Positions 17,687 to 26,461 of a stretch of DNA of 64,000 nucleotides are shown piece by piece. The notes under the pieces are model-generated. The model made no database searches and was not told the DNA's origin. It saw nothing but the letters and a program-made list of their open reading frames with translations. This stretch comes from Sphingomonas aerophila (GTDB lineage: Bacteria > Pseudomonadota > Alphaproteobacteria > Sphingomonadales > Sphingomonadaceae): the NCBI RefSeq assembly GCF_014199305.1, contig NZ_JACIJK010000002.1, forward strand, positions 400,193 through 464,192, in the 5' to 3' direction. The position numbers and the translations under genes are program-made. Numbering within the stretch: the stretch's first letter is position 1; each line of letters opens with the position of its first letter.

Positions 17687-18616
17687 TCACCTGGCCCACG
17701 GTGGCGACGGGGTGAACTCCTGGACTACCCGGTCCATGAAGAGTCGCGTCCTCGCCGGCAGCAGCCCGCCTGGCGGCCGAACGATCTGGACCGCCCCCTC
17801 GCGGTCGTACCGCCAGTCCGGCAGGACGCGGACCAGCCGCCCGTCCGCGAGTTCGCGGCAGCTCGACCATTCCGACGCGAGCACGATGCCGCCACCATCC
17901 ACCGCGGCCTGCACCATCGCTCCACCATCGTCGAAGCGAAGCTGCCCCTGGACCCGCACGGACCTCCGCTCCACGCCACGTCGCATCCGCCATTCGGGCC
18001 AAAGATGGGGTTGGGTCAGGCCGAGGCAGCGGTGGCTCGGCAGGTCCTCAGGCCGTCGCGGCGCGCCGTGTTCGGCGAGGTAGCCGGGTGCGGCGCAGAG
18101 GACGGTTTCGAAGCTGGCGAGATGTCGCGCGATCAGGGAGCTGTCCGGGAGCTCGCCGATCCGGATCGCCAGATCGAACCCTCCAGCAACCAGATCGGCG
18201 AACTGGTCACCATGATTAAGCTCGACCTCGACAAGCGGGTGCCGCTCGAGAAAGCCGGGCAGCCAGGGAATGACCCAGAGGCGCGCGAAAGTGAGAGACG
18301 TCGAGATCCTTATGAGGCCTCGGGGCACCACGGCTCCCTCCATGGCCTCGCTCTCGGCGACCGCAAGCGCGGAAAGCCCGGTCCTGACCCGGTCAAGGTA
18401 CAGCGCACCGGCTTCCGTGAGGGCGACCAGGCGCGTCGTACGCGAGAGCAGCTTCACGCCAAGCCTCGTCTCGAGCGCGTCTATCCGACGCGAGACGGCG
18501 GACGCGTCACGCCCCAGCAGCCTGCCCGCAGCAGCGAAGCCGCCCTGTTCCGCCACCGCCACGAACGCCTCGATTTGATCAAGCCGCACTCCGCCGGACC
18601 GTTGCATGTGACGCAT
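17687..18616 (-). CDS. LysR-family transcriptional regulator
   Basis: The 309-aa protein has the N-terminal winged helix (LDQIEAFVAVAEQGGFAAAG, DASAVSRRIDALETRLGVKLL) and an effector domain (RGLIRISTSLTFARLWVIPWL, DLAIRIGELPDSSLIARHLA). It is divergent from the metallo-beta-lactamase-fold gene at 18693, with about 75 bases between them, so it probably controls that gene. The effector is unknown. Confidence 0.92.
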   Translation of the reverse strand: MRHMQRSGGVRLDQIEAFVAVAEQGGFAAAGRLLGRDASAVSRRIDALETRLGVKLLSRTTRLVALTEAGALYLDRVRTGLSALAVAESEAMEGAVVPRGLIRISTSLTFARLWVIPWLPGFLERHPLVEVELNHGDQFADLVAGGFDLAIRIGELPDSSLIARHLASFETVLCAAPGYLAEHGAPRRPEDLPSHRCLGLTQPHLWPEWRMRRGVERRSVRVQGQLRFDDGGAMVQAAVDGGGIVLASEWSSCRELADGRLVRVLPDWRYDREGAVQIVRPPGGLLPARTRLFMDRVVQEFTPSPPWAR

Positions 18617-18692
18617 GAGTGACCTGCCTCAGATTGCCATTATACTCATAACGCGCAGGTCTACCTCGCATCCAGCCAATCGCTGGAGTGAA

Positions 18693-19700
18693 ATGATGAA
18701 CCTGCTACCCCTTCTCCTAGCCGCCGCGGTCGTCTCGGTGCCGCCGGCGGCCGCCCAACCCGCGCCGCTGCACGCCACGGCGCAGGTGGCCGCCAACTAC
18801 CGCCTCATGATCGGTGACGCGCGAGTGACCGCGCTATCCGACGGTACGGTGCCGATCGACCTGCACCAACTGCTCCGAGGGACGACGGAGCAGCGCATCG
18901 ACGACCTCCTCCGCCAAAACTTTCAAACGAATCCCGCCGAGGCGTCGATTAACGCGTACCTGATTGAGCTCAGCGGACGCCGCATTCTCGTCGACGCCGG
19001 GGCGGGAGACGTTTTCGGTCCCGGCAATGGCGGCAGACTGCCCCAGGCCCTTGCCGCCGTCGGGGTAACTCCCGGCCAGATCACGGACATCCTGCTCACC
19101 CATGTCCATTCCGATCACAGCGGGGGCCTGGTCAGGAACGGCCGAATGCTCTTCCCGAACGCGATCGTGCATGCCGGACGACCCGACGTCGACTTCTTCC
19201 TTGACGCCGGCAACGCGAAGCGCACCGGCTACGACCAGCGGTACTTCGATGAGGCCCGCAAGACGCTGGGGCCATACGTGGACGCAGGTCGGGTCAGACC
19301 GTTCGAGGCCACGGGCGAGATCCTTCCAGGCATCGTAGCGGAACTGCACCCCGGCCACACGCCCGGAAGCGCCTTTTACGTCCTGACCAGCAAGGGAGAG
19401 AGGATCGTCTTCGTCGGCGACATCGTCCATGCCGCGGCGGTGCAGCTGCCCCAGCCGACCGTCACCATCACCTTCGACCAGGATCAGGACCGCGCCCGTG
19501 CGGTCAGGCGCGAGGCCTTGACACGCTTCGCAGCGGACGAGGTGCTGCTCGCCGCGCCCCACATTGCCTTTCCTGGAATCGGACACGTCACGCACGACGG
19601 AGCGGGCTACGGCTGGATCCCGGTCGAATTCGCGGACCGGCAACCTGGCTCGGCAGCGCCGGACCTGAAGGCCAAGCCGGTTCTAAGCACCTCCCGCTGA
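18693..19700 (+). CDS. Exported metallo-beta-lactamase-fold hydrolase
   Basis: The protein has 335 aa from ATG 18693 (GGAG site upstream; earlier frames lack a signal). A signal peptide ends near AAAQ. Zinc ligands are THVHSDHSGG (HxHxDH), a histidine in HPGHTPGSAFY and the Asp of FVGDIVHA. The arrangement matches glyoxalase-II/AHL-lactonase-like periplasmic hydrolases of proteobacteria. Quorum quenching is possible but unproven. It is divergently transcribed from a LysR gene. Confidence 0.87.
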   Translation: MMNLLPLLLAAAVVSVPPAAAQPAPLHATAQVAANYRLMIGDARVTALSDGTVPIDLHQLLRGTTEQRIDDLLRQNFQTNPAEASINAYLIELSGRRILVDAGAGDVFGPGNGGRLPQALAAVGVTPGQITDILLTHVHSDHSGGLVRNGRMLFPNAIVHAGRPDVDFFLDAGNAKRTGYDQRYFDEARKTLGPYVDAGRVRPFEATGEILPGIVAELHPGHTPGSAFYVLTSKGERIVFVGDIVHAAAVQLPQPTVTITFDQDQDRARAVRREALTRFAADEVLLAAPHIAFPGIGHVTHDGAGYGWIPVEFADRQPGSAAPDLKAKPVLSTSR

Positions 19701-19892
19701 CGGGTGCCGGAGCCAAGACCGCCAGCGCGCTGAGAAGCAGCCTCATTGCGCGTGCCCCCCGCTCGGACTGGTCTTCGGACGTCCGTCAAGCCGGCAGTGT
19801 GGGTCTCACCCATAACCGGCGTGATCGCAGCCGTGTGGACGAGGGGCCTCCCCCGCCTTCCTGGAGAGCGACCTCTTCACCTGCGCGGCCCC

Positions 19893-20197
19893 AGAAAGCC
19901 GGCGACATCGCCGTATTCCCGTTGGCCTTTCCGCTGGTCGCTGGTCCTGGCGCGCTGTGCGCGGCGGTGCTGCTGATGGGGAGAACCGCGGAATGGAGCG
20001 AGGGCGCGGGGGTGATCTCGATGATCGTCGTTTGTCTCGCGCTCACCTATGCGGCGATGCGCGCGGCCGAGCGGCTCGTGACGGTACTAGGCGCGACGGG
20101 CGCGGATGTGGTGCGCCGGATCTCGGGTGTGCTGCTGTCCGGTCTTGCCATCCAGTTCATCTTCGATGGGCTCGAAAGCGCGCCATTCCTGGCCTGA
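19893..20197 (+). pseudogene. MarC-family membrane protein, C-terminal half only
   Basis: From about 19893 the frame reads GDIAVFPLAFPLVAGPGAL, then a helix VISMIVVCLALTYAAMRAAERL and RRISGVLLSGLAIQFIFDGL, the second half of MarC/UPF0056 proteins. The first three membrane helices are absent; the preceding in-frame residues are Pro/Arg-rich and unrelated. It is probably a truncated, non-functional gene. Confidence 0.7.
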
Positions 20198-20212
20198 GAA
20201 CCGGCAGTAAAT

Positions 20213-20569
20213 TCAGGATATCGCATTGAGAGCCGCGCCGAGCCGGTCAAGCACGGCGGCGTTGGTAGCGGCTTTGGGCAGGTCACGGCGGACGAAGGTC
20301 TTCAGCCGGGACACATCGCGTAGCGGCAGCCGCAACTCGAGGAGAGTCCCGCCGAGCGTCGCCCGTTCGGTGCGCTGCGCCGCCTTGCCGGAGGCCAAGA
20401 AGTGATCAAGCAGCCGCTTGCGATCTGCGAAGCTCCAGCCGAGTTTTTCGAGCTCGGCCGGAGACAGGACCAGCAGCGCGAGTGCGATCTCCATGATGTC
20501 GTCGAATGCCAGCGCGAGACGAACGGTGCGGCCGCCGCGCTCGCGCCAGCGCTGTGACAGACCTCGCAT
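20213..20569 (-). CDS. Hypothetical protein (118 aa)
   Basis: The start was placed at ATG 20569 (GGTGGG upstream), because longer frames run through the neighbouring gene. The product is Leu/Ala-rich and mostly helical (RLALAFDDIMEIALALLVLSPAELEKLGW, LRDVSRLKTFVRRDL). No family recognised. It follows the 76-aa gene by about 50 bases on the same strand, probably as one operon. Confidence 0.55.
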   Translation of the reverse strand: MRGLSQRWRERGGRTVRLALAFDDIMEIALALLVLSPAELEKLGWSFADRKRLLDHFLASGKAAQRTERATLGGTLLELRLPLRDVSRLKTFVRRDLPKAATNAAVLDRLGAALNAIS

Positions 20570-20621
20570 CAACCCACCGCCAAATCTGGCGCGCTGCGTG
20601 CTGTAGTCAGCAGGCCCATGA

Positions 20622-20852
20622 TCAATGCCAGGTTGCCTGTGGAGCGCCGTCCAGGACGCGCAGGGCCGCCAATACATCGTCGACGGGCACTGTCCGGCCG
20701 AGGTCGGCCGGACGCCGCAATGCCGGTTGGTCGGGCACTGCCGAAGCATCGGATGCCCAGGAGGCGAGTATGGCGCGCTTCACCTCGGGTTCGAGGGTCG
20801 GGTGGCGCGCAACATCGAAGGGATTGGTAAGACGCGAGACGGGCTGCGACAC
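20622..20852 (-). CDS. Small conserved hypothetical protein (76 aa)
   Basis: The sequence RLTNPFDVARHPTLEPEVKRAILASWASDASAVPD, then LRRPADLGRTVPVDDVLAALRVLDG, looks like a small protein I have seen repeatedly in sphingomonads. It has no signal or membrane segment and its function is unknown. It precedes the 118-aa gene on the minus strand. Confidence 0.65.
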   Translation of the reverse strand: MSQPVSRLTNPFDVARHPTLEPEVKRAILASWASDASAVPDQPALRRPADLGRTVPVDDVLAALRVLDGAPQATWH

Positions 20853-21635
20853 GGCTATTCCTCCTTTCCTGTCGCTATTTCTCGTGGCTCTTCGGGCCGA
20901 TGGAAGAATTTGGAATGGCTCTGCAGTTCGTCAAGAACGACGGCTCAAAGTCGCCCTGCTAGCTCCGCGGCCATTCCGTCCAGATAGCTGCCGCTCAGAA
21001 TGAGGTGCGTCGGTTGCGAGGGCGATGGTTGGTTCCGGTTTGCCCTGCCCCGTTTGGCTGACCTACTTCGCCTTTGCATAGGCGATCAGAGAGGTCGTCC
21101 GGCGCGTATCAGGAAGTAAGATTGCTGGCTCACGCTTTGAGCATGGCGGTCGGGTAGCTTGACCCAGCTGCGGACGCTCACAGCCGATTTCTCGCTTCCC
21201 AAGAGCGGACGTCTATCCAAGGCGCGTCGCGCGGCAGCAAGTGGGCCGATTGCCGACAGGCAGCCTTTTACGTGGATAGCGAAAAGCAGGTGTTTAGCAG
21301 GTGTCATAACCGGTCGGTTCTGACACTGCGCATTGGTGCACGGTTTCGCGCGGGGTCACGGGTGTCACAAACCCGCGTCAAACTGTTCCCGCCAGAGATG
21401 AGCGGCCGTGCGCTCCTATGCTGTCGTTGAGCCGCGTAGCTGACGTAAAAGCCGGCGCAAACCAATGGTCGTTTAAAGCGCTTCACCGCTCCAAGCCAGC
21501 CAGTCTGATTACGCCCTCGGCAGGCGATCGAGCCCGCTTTCCTGCTTCCTGAACAAGCGGCCGGTTTCTCGGTCGTCCGCCCAAAAGCGGCCAGGCCGAA
21601 ATCCACCCAACACCGGACATTCGGCACGGCGCCGC
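20853..21635. other. Gene-free stretch
   Basis: No convincing gene is present. With the IS481 and vapC fragments just downstream, the whole 20.9-21.9 kb stretch looks like a decayed insertion/deletion scar. Confidence 0.45.
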
Positions 21636-21750
21636 TGGAAGAAGCGCCGGTCGACGACCGATCTACCAACGGGTCCGAAGGACCCAAGATCATCCTCGCT
21701 GACGATCGAGGAGGAAGCCGTCGTGGTCGCCTTCCGGCGCCACACGCTCT
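21636..21750 (+). pseudogene. IS481-family transposase fragment
   Basis: The frame reads WKKRRSTTDLPTGPKDPR then SSSLTIEEEAVVVAFRRHTL. This is the segment of IS481-type transposases that follows the N-terminal helix-turn-helix. Neither the start nor the DDE domain is present. It joins directly to a vapC fragment in another frame. Confidence 0.7.
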
Positions 21751-21909
21751 GCCGCAGCATTGCACGCGCAGACGAGAGGGTTTGGGCGTGGTCTTGGCGA
21801 CGGCTCTTGCCTGGCTTTAGCCATTCAGCTCGGCGTGCCCGCCCTGACCGCCGATCGAGAGTGGAAGAAGGTAAAAGCCAAGAACCTGAAGGTAGAGCAT
21901 ATCCGCTGA
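21751..21909 (+). pseudogene. VapC-type PIN-domain toxin, C-terminal fragment
   Basis: The frame ending at TGA 21907-21909 reads GLGDGSCLALAIQLGVPAL then TADREWKKVKAKNLKVEHIR. These match the last third of VapC ribonucleases (LGDRACLALA...PALTADR), including two active-site aspartates. The N-terminal half and a vapB partner are missing. Confidence 0.7.
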
Positions 21910-21993
21910 GCCGACGGGCCGGTCCGGTTGCGGCTGCTACTGGATTAGCTCGCAAACTTCCCCTTTGAAATCTGCCTAGGCTATCGGTGTTTT

Positions 21994-22224
21994 ATGGAAC
22001 TCCATGGGTCAATCATCGACAACCTCAACAATGCTCTCGCAAGCGCTCGCCGGCTGCGCGGCCATCCCGTGTACCAAGACACGCTGACTTACTGGCGCGA
22101 CCTGGTGCAGGAAGCCAGGCGCCTGCGACAAGACCCTGCATGCACGCAAACGGAAGCGCTTGGCGCTGCGATCGCCAGCCTCGAAAGCGAGTTGGCCGAA
22201 CGTAACAGCCGGCAGCCAACCTAG
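21994..22224 (+). CDS. Small hypothetical protein (76 aa, helical)
   Basis: ATG 21994 opens a 76-aa charged, helix-rich protein (IIDNLNNALASARRLRG, LTYWRDLVQEARRLRQDP, IASLESELAERN). It looks like an alpha-helical hairpin or short coiled coil. No family recognised. Confidence 0.5.
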   Translation: MELHGSIIDNLNNALASARRLRGHPVYQDTLTYWRDLVQEARRLRQDPACTQTEALGAAIASLESELAERNSRQPT

Positions 22225-22258
22225 ACTGGGCTGTTGCAGAACTCAGGATATTCGCAAC

Positions 22259-22342
22259 ATGATTCTCGGGGCACTCGCGCTGACTGCAAGCATCTCAGGG
22301 GTGCCGGTGTGCTACATCAGTACGACGCTGCTGGTCGGCTGA
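22259..22342 (+). CDS. Possible 27-aa membrane peptide
   Basis: The frame MILGALALTASISGVPV then CYISTTLLVG encodes a single hydrophobic segment. The DNA around its start (about 22239-22305) is similar to a broken copy at about 30498-30560, so this is either a duplicated microprotein gene or a non-coding repeat. Confidence 0.25.
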   Translation: MILGALALTASISGVPVCYISTTLLVG

Positions 22343-23173
22343 CAGCGAGCTTAGGCCGCAGTCAGGGTACCTTGTCGTCCAATTCTTGCGCGCCTTGCCG
22401 GTCTTGCCGGACTGGCTACAAGCATCCGCTTCTACGAACGACCGTTCCGATTGGCGTAGTGCGCCGATAAGGAAGAGAGAGCCCGAATGCCGAAGTACAG
22501 ATTGGTTTTCTCCGGGCGAGAGCGTGACGAGCTTATGATCGATTGTGACGACGTCGATGCCGCGCAACGAAGCTGTGCGACAACTCGGTATGTACCTGGC
22601 AGAGCATCCCGGCTTCGCTGATGAGGGCCACTGGCGTGTTGAGGTCGAGAGCGAGCAGTGCGAGCCGTTGCTGCACGTCATAGTCGCGACCGTGACTGAT
22701 CGGTCCCGGCAGTCGCGTTTGGAAACGAGACCGATCGAATAGAGAGCGACCTGACCGGGTCGGCAGCCCAACAGGGCAAAGCCAATGAACACGGCTTGGA
22801 GCGCTGGATTGTTCAGCCGCTCAACTTCGCCCCGCAAATCGGCAATGAACCGCCGGGAGCAGGTACCCGGTTCCGCCCGCCGGAGGACCATGCCCCAGTC
22901 GCCGAACTGCGGCGCATCGACTTTGCGATCGGTCACGACGTCGATCGCGTGATGACGGGGATCAGCGCAGATCCGCTTCATGGTTTGGCGAAGGACCGGC
23001 TCAGGACCCTCGATAGCCTGAAGAAAGCGGATGCCGTCATAGACGAGCAGGCCAGTGATTCCGTCATGGCTGTTATTAGTAGCTGCCTTGAGTTCAACGT
23101 CGGCGAGGGCCTGCTCGCTAAAGCGTTGGGTCGCCCGGCTAAGATAGACGATCTGGTGAGTGCTACTGACCAT
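22295..23173 (-). CDS. BLUF-domain blue-light sensor with an unusual C-terminal extension
   Basis: Residues 1-105 form a BLUF domain: HQIVYLSRAT (flavin-contacting Tyr), ATNNSHDGITGLLVYD (Asn) and FLQAIEGP (Gln). A helical cap continues to about residue 141 (PALQAVFIGFALLGC). Stand-alone BLUF proteins usually end there, but this frame continues for about 150 more residues that are antisense to the broken DUF6894 gene and look like random sequence. Loss of the original stop codon is likely. BLUF proteins bind FAD and signal by protein contact. It lies 216 bases downstream of another BLUF gene on the same strand. Confidence 0.75.
   Translation of the reverse strand: MVSSTHQIVYLSRATQRFSEQALADVELKAATNNSHDGITGLLVYDGIRFLQAIEGPEPVLRQTMKRICADPRHHAIDVVTDRKVDAPQFGDWGMVLRRAEPGTCSRRFIADLRGEVERLNNPALQAVFIGFALLGCRPGQVALYSIGLVSKRDCRDRSVTVATMTCSNGSHCSLSTSTRQWPSSAKPGCSARYIPSCRTASLRGIDVVTIDHKLVTLSPGENQSVLRHSGSLFLIGALRQSERSFVEADACSQSGKTGKARKNWTTRYPDCGLSSLSADQQRRTDVAHRHP
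22487..22742 (+). pseudogene. DUF6894 family protein, frameshifted copy
   Basis: It starts MPKYRLVFSGRERDELMIDC, and after a net loss of two bases near 22565 it continues in another frame as NEAVRQLGMYLAEHPGFAD and GHWRVEVESEQCEPLLHVI. The intact paralogue at 57183 shows the uninterrupted order. A GGAAGAGAG ribosome site is kept. The minus-strand BLUF frame runs through the same DNA in antisense. Confidence 0.8.
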
Positions 23174-23389
23174 AGTTAAGCTCGGCTACTCCTGAGTTGC
23201 GGGACAGCAGCAATCTGCCGGTTAATCGAACCCGAACAGCGGATCCTGAGTTCCCGCTAGCAGAGTCTTGTAAAAAACAAGCGGACCAGCTGTGAACCTT
23301 TGGACTCCGCGCAATATGCACGCCTGTCCCGGCTGTGTGGCCGCTCTGCGTCAGCTACGACCTTCGGAAGGGCAGGCTCTGGTAAGCGA

Positions 23390-23833
23390 CTACGCCGCTT
23401 GCCGCTCTTCTTCGAGGGCAAGATTGCGTAGAATGGTATGGAGGTCGTTGCCGTCGAAGTGTGCCGGGTCGAAGCCGCTGGCCGCAGCAACACCTGCGAA
23501 GCGACTTGCCGTCTCGTCAGACATGCCGACGAATCCCATCGCCCAGTTCGGGAAGCTACGGCGCTCGATCGGCTCCAGAGTAAGCAATGACACTTCGCCA
23601 TGGCGTTCGTCCTGCTGAATACGCTCGAACGCCGCCTCTACCACGTCGAGTGGACCTTCCAGCACCTGCGCGAAGCAGCCTGCATTGAACATCAGTGCCC
23701 CGGTGATGCCATCGCGCACGTTGTTGGCGCGGCTCTTAGCCAGGATGTCGTCGACTTCAGCCGCGAAGGCGACCTCATCGAGCGCGACGTGATTGCGACT
23801 ATAATAAACCAGGCGATAGATGGATGCCGACAT
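23390..23833 (-). CDS. BLUF-domain blue-light sensor
   Basis: This is a 147-aa short BLUF protein of normal length: YRLVYYSRNH (Tyr), SRANNVRDGITGALMFN (Asn), CFAQVLEGP (Gln), WAMGFVGM and a helical C-terminal cap. It lies 26 bases after the PAS-GGDEF-EAL gene on the same strand, so the two are almost certainly co-transcribed. A light-dependent partner of the c-di-GMP enzyme is the simplest reading, by analogy with BLUF-EAL fusion proteins. Confidence 0.92.
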   Translation of the reverse strand: MSASIYRLVYYSRNHVALDEVAFAAEVDDILAKSRANNVRDGITGALMFNAGCFAQVLEGPLDVVEAAFERIQQDERHGEVSLLTLEPIERRSFPNWAMGFVGMSDETASRFAGVAAASGFDPAHFDGNDLHTILRNLALEEERQAA

Positions 23834-23859
23834 CGGCGCCTCCTCAGGATGAAGTTAGA

Positions 23860-25482
23860 TCAGTTGGTGACTTGAGCGATCGGCTGCTCTTGCAGGAACA
23901 GCTCGACCTGATCCGGCGCCATCGGGCGCCCGGTCAGGTAGCCCTGAACATGCGTGCAGCTTTGTTCGCGAATGCGACCCAGTTGCTCGGCCGTCTCGAC
24001 GCCCTCAGCCGTGATCGCCATGCCAAGATTGCTGCCCAACCCTGATACCGCGCGTAGGATGGCCTCGCTGTCCGCGCCTCCACCGGACACGAAGGAGCGA
24101 TCGATCTTGATCTTGTTGAAGGGAAACTTCTGGAGGTAGCTGAGCGACGAATAGCCGGTCCCGAAGTCGTCCATCGAGATCTTCACGCCGAGGGCTCGCA
24201 GCGAGTGCAGCGTGGCCAGCACGTTGTCCGTGTCGGCCAGCAGCGCGCCCTCGGTGATCTCAAGCTCTAGGCGCTCGGGTGCCAGTCCCGAACGTTCCAA
24301 CGCAGTCGAAACCGTCGTCAGGAGCGTGTCCGCCTTGAACTGAAGCGGCGACACGTTGACGGCTACGATAAGATCACCGGGCCAGGACGCCGCAGCCATG
24401 CACGCGGTCATCAGCACCCACTCGCCAATCTTGACGATCAGGCCGTTCTCTTCGGCGACGGAGATGAACGACAATGGCGGCACCTTGCCGCGAACCGGAT
24501 GGTTCCAGCGCAGCAACGCCTCGAACCCGATCACAGCATCGGTCGATAGGTCCAGGAACGGCTGGTAGGCCAACTCGAACTGCTTGAGCGCGAGCGCCCG
24601 GCGCAGATCGATCTCTAGTTCGCGCCGCTCATGCAGTTGCAGGTCCATGCCCTGCTCGAAGAAGCGATACCGGCCACGGCCGGCGCGCTTGGCCTCATAT
24701 AGCGCGAGATCGGCGTTTCGAAGGAGGTCGCGCGATTGCAGGCCGGCATCTCGCAGTGCGACCCCGACGCTAACGCCTACGTTCACAGTGTGACCATTCA
24801 GGACATAGGTCCGCCCGATCAGGTCCACCAGGCGGGCAGCAAGCCTCTCTGCATCTGCAACGCCGGTGATGCCGCGCTGCAGGATCACGAACTCGTCCCC
24901 GCCAAAGCGCGCGATCAGATCCTCACGCCGGCATGCCGTCCGCAACCGATCCGCGACCTTCTTGAGCAGTTGGTCGCCAATCCCATGCCCGAGCGTGTCG
25001 TTGATTACCTTGAACCGGTCGAGATCGAGGCAGAGGACGGCTAGCGAGCCCGCCCGGTTGTCTGCGCCGGCAAGAGCATGGTCCAGTGCTGCCATGAATG
25101 GGTTGCGCAGGGCGAGGCCGGTCAGATCGTCGGCCCGCTCTGGCGTGCGCTCATCGAGAACGGCTGCGGCAGGCCACAGGCTCACGCATGTTTCGCCCTC
25201 TCCCAACGGGCTCAGCAGCGCCTCGAAAGCCTCACCCTTTTGCGTGGTCAGCCGGAGCGAAGTCGGATGATCACCAGCCGCTGGGGAGCGGAGGTAGTCG
25301 GGAAAGATGTCGGTTAGCGATAGCCCGACGATCCAGCCCCCAAAGCTGCCGGCCGCGGTTGCATTCGCGTAGATCAGTTCACCTGCCGCATCGAGGACCA
25401 GGACCGGATGCTGCAAGGACTCCAGGATGCGAGCGGAGGACGTCACAGCCTGTTCGGGATTGTGTCTGACGTCCTGCTTCAT
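23860..25482 (-). CDS. PAS-GGDEF-EAL bifunctional c-di-GMP enzyme
   Basis: The 540-aa protein is soluble. A PAS domain (about 19-70: LQHPVLVLDAAGELIYANATA) is followed by a GGDEF domain (about 125-290) with intact RFGGDEFVIL, and by an EAL domain (about 300-535) with GFEALLRWNHP, DDFGTGYSSLSYL, KIDRSFV and AEGVETAEQL. Both catalytic signatures appear intact, so it could make and break c-di-GMP. It is followed by a BLUF gene 26 bases downstream, which suggests light control in trans. Confidence 0.93.
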   Translation of the reverse strand: MKQDVRHNPEQAVTSSARILESLQHPVLVLDAAGELIYANATAAGSFGGWIVGLSLTDIFPDYLRSPAAGDHPTSLRLTTQKGEAFEALLSPLGEGETCVSLWPAAAVLDERTPERADDLTGLALRNPFMAALDHALAGADNRAGSLAVLCLDLDRFKVINDTLGHGIGDQLLKKVADRLRTACRREDLIARFGGDEFVILQRGITGVADAERLAARLVDLIGRTYVLNGHTVNVGVSVGVALRDAGLQSRDLLRNADLALYEAKRAGRGRYRFFEQGMDLQLHERRELEIDLRRALALKQFELAYQPFLDLSTDAVIGFEALLRWNHPVRGKVPPLSFISVAEENGLIVKIGEWVLMTACMAAASWPGDLIVAVNVSPLQFKADTLLTTVSTALERSGLAPERLELEITEGALLADTDNVLATLHSLRALGVKISMDDFGTGYSSLSYLQKFPFNKIKIDRSFVSGGGADSEAILRAVSGLGSNLGMAITAEGVETAEQLGRIREQSCTHVQGYLTGRPMAPDQVELFLQEQPIAQVTN

Positions 25483-25618
25483 CGCCCTTGAGCCCCTGCC
25501 TTTCTCAGGGCCCTACGATGTTGTGAGGAAAGAAACCGTTACTGTCCGACTTGGCGCTTCTTGGTCCGGGCGCCTGTATTTCTTTGGTCTCGTCACAACC
25601 GAGCTCACGCTGCGAGCA

Positions 25619-25801
25619 TCAGGAAGTGAGGTCGGCTGCCAATTGTTCATGCCGTCGGATCAGAAATGCTACAGATACCCATAGCTGCGCTTCGAGAGCG
25701 GTGCAGGGTGTAATCTGCTGAAACCTTGCCAGCGCGGCCGCAACGGTCGGCTCCGCCTCATCGGCCAGCTCGGCCGCCATCTCGATAACCTGTCCCCGCA
25801 T
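25619..25801 (-). CDS. Small hypothetical protein (60 aa)
   Basis: ATG 25801 has an AGCGGAAA ribosome site six bases upstream. The product is acidic and helical (IEMAAELADEAEPTVAAAL, LEAQLWVSVAFLIRRHEQLAA). It lies 136 bases upstream of the GGDEF-EAL gene, same strand. Function unknown. Confidence 0.45.
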   Translation of the reverse strand: MRGQVIEMAAELADEAEPTVAAALARFQQITPCTALEAQLWVSVAFLIRRHEQLAADLTS

Positions 25802-25945
25802 ATTTCCGCTCTACCCCGGCCCCGCTTGCCGTCGATGTTACAAGCATGGTGACCACCAGCTTAAGGCGGAATACCCCCGCCCTCAGCATCTTAACTCCTT
25901 GGTGACACGCGCTGGTTACTCCGCCGCTAACCAAGGGAGTACCTC

Positions 25946-26461
25946 GTGAGAAAGCGCAACCTACTGGGCGGACTTCTTCTCTTAGCCCTGCCATGGCAGG
26001 CCGGGGCGGAGCTGAACGTGCAGGTTGCGGCTCGCGTTGTGTCATTCCTGCAGCCACCGCCGAATGGCGCGGTGCAAGCTGCTATCGTGTTCCAGCCCGG
26101 CAATGCGGTGTCCGAAGCGGATGCCACCTCGATCGAGCGTGCGATCGGCGGGGGTGTGGCAGCCGGTCGCGCGTCCATTCGCACTCGTCGGGTGCCGATC
26201 AGCTCGTTGGGAACGCTGGGCAACTACCGCGCCGCTTTCGTAACGGCGGGCTTACGCGACGAACAACCTGGTATTGCGGCTGCGGCCGCCCGCGGATCGG
26301 TTGTGACGATCACCTCGGACCAGGCCTGCGTCCAGGCAGCGCGCTGTGTGGTTGGCATTTCGAGCACCCCGCGGGTGCAGATCACCGTTAGCCGTGCTGC
26401 CGCCCGAGCCGCCAATGTGCGGTTTGGCAGTGCTTTCCTCATGCTCGTGAAAGAGATTTGA
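25946..26461 (+). CDS. YfiR-like periplasmic protein (DUF4154)
   Basis: The 171-aa protein starts at GTG after AAGGGAG. It has a signal peptide (cleaved near QAGA) and the YfiR pattern: VAARVVSFLQ, a long helix with GRASIRTRRVPISSLG, AAFVTAGL, VVTITSDQACVQAARCVVGI with a cysteine pair, ending in [14 protein letters not shown]. YfiR proteins regulate inner-membrane diguanylate cyclases from the periplasm. Here it overlaps a TonB-dependent receptor gene, with a chemoreceptor after it, so its target may be one of those. Confidence 0.82.
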   Translation: MRKRNLLGGLLLLALPWQAGAELNVQVAARVVSFLQPPPNGAVQAAIVFQPGNAVSEADATSIERAIGGGVAAGRASIRTRRVPISSLGTLGNYRAAFVTAGLRDEQPGIAAAAARGSVVTITSDQACVQAARCVVGISSTPRVQITVSRAAARAANVRFGSAFLMLVKEI

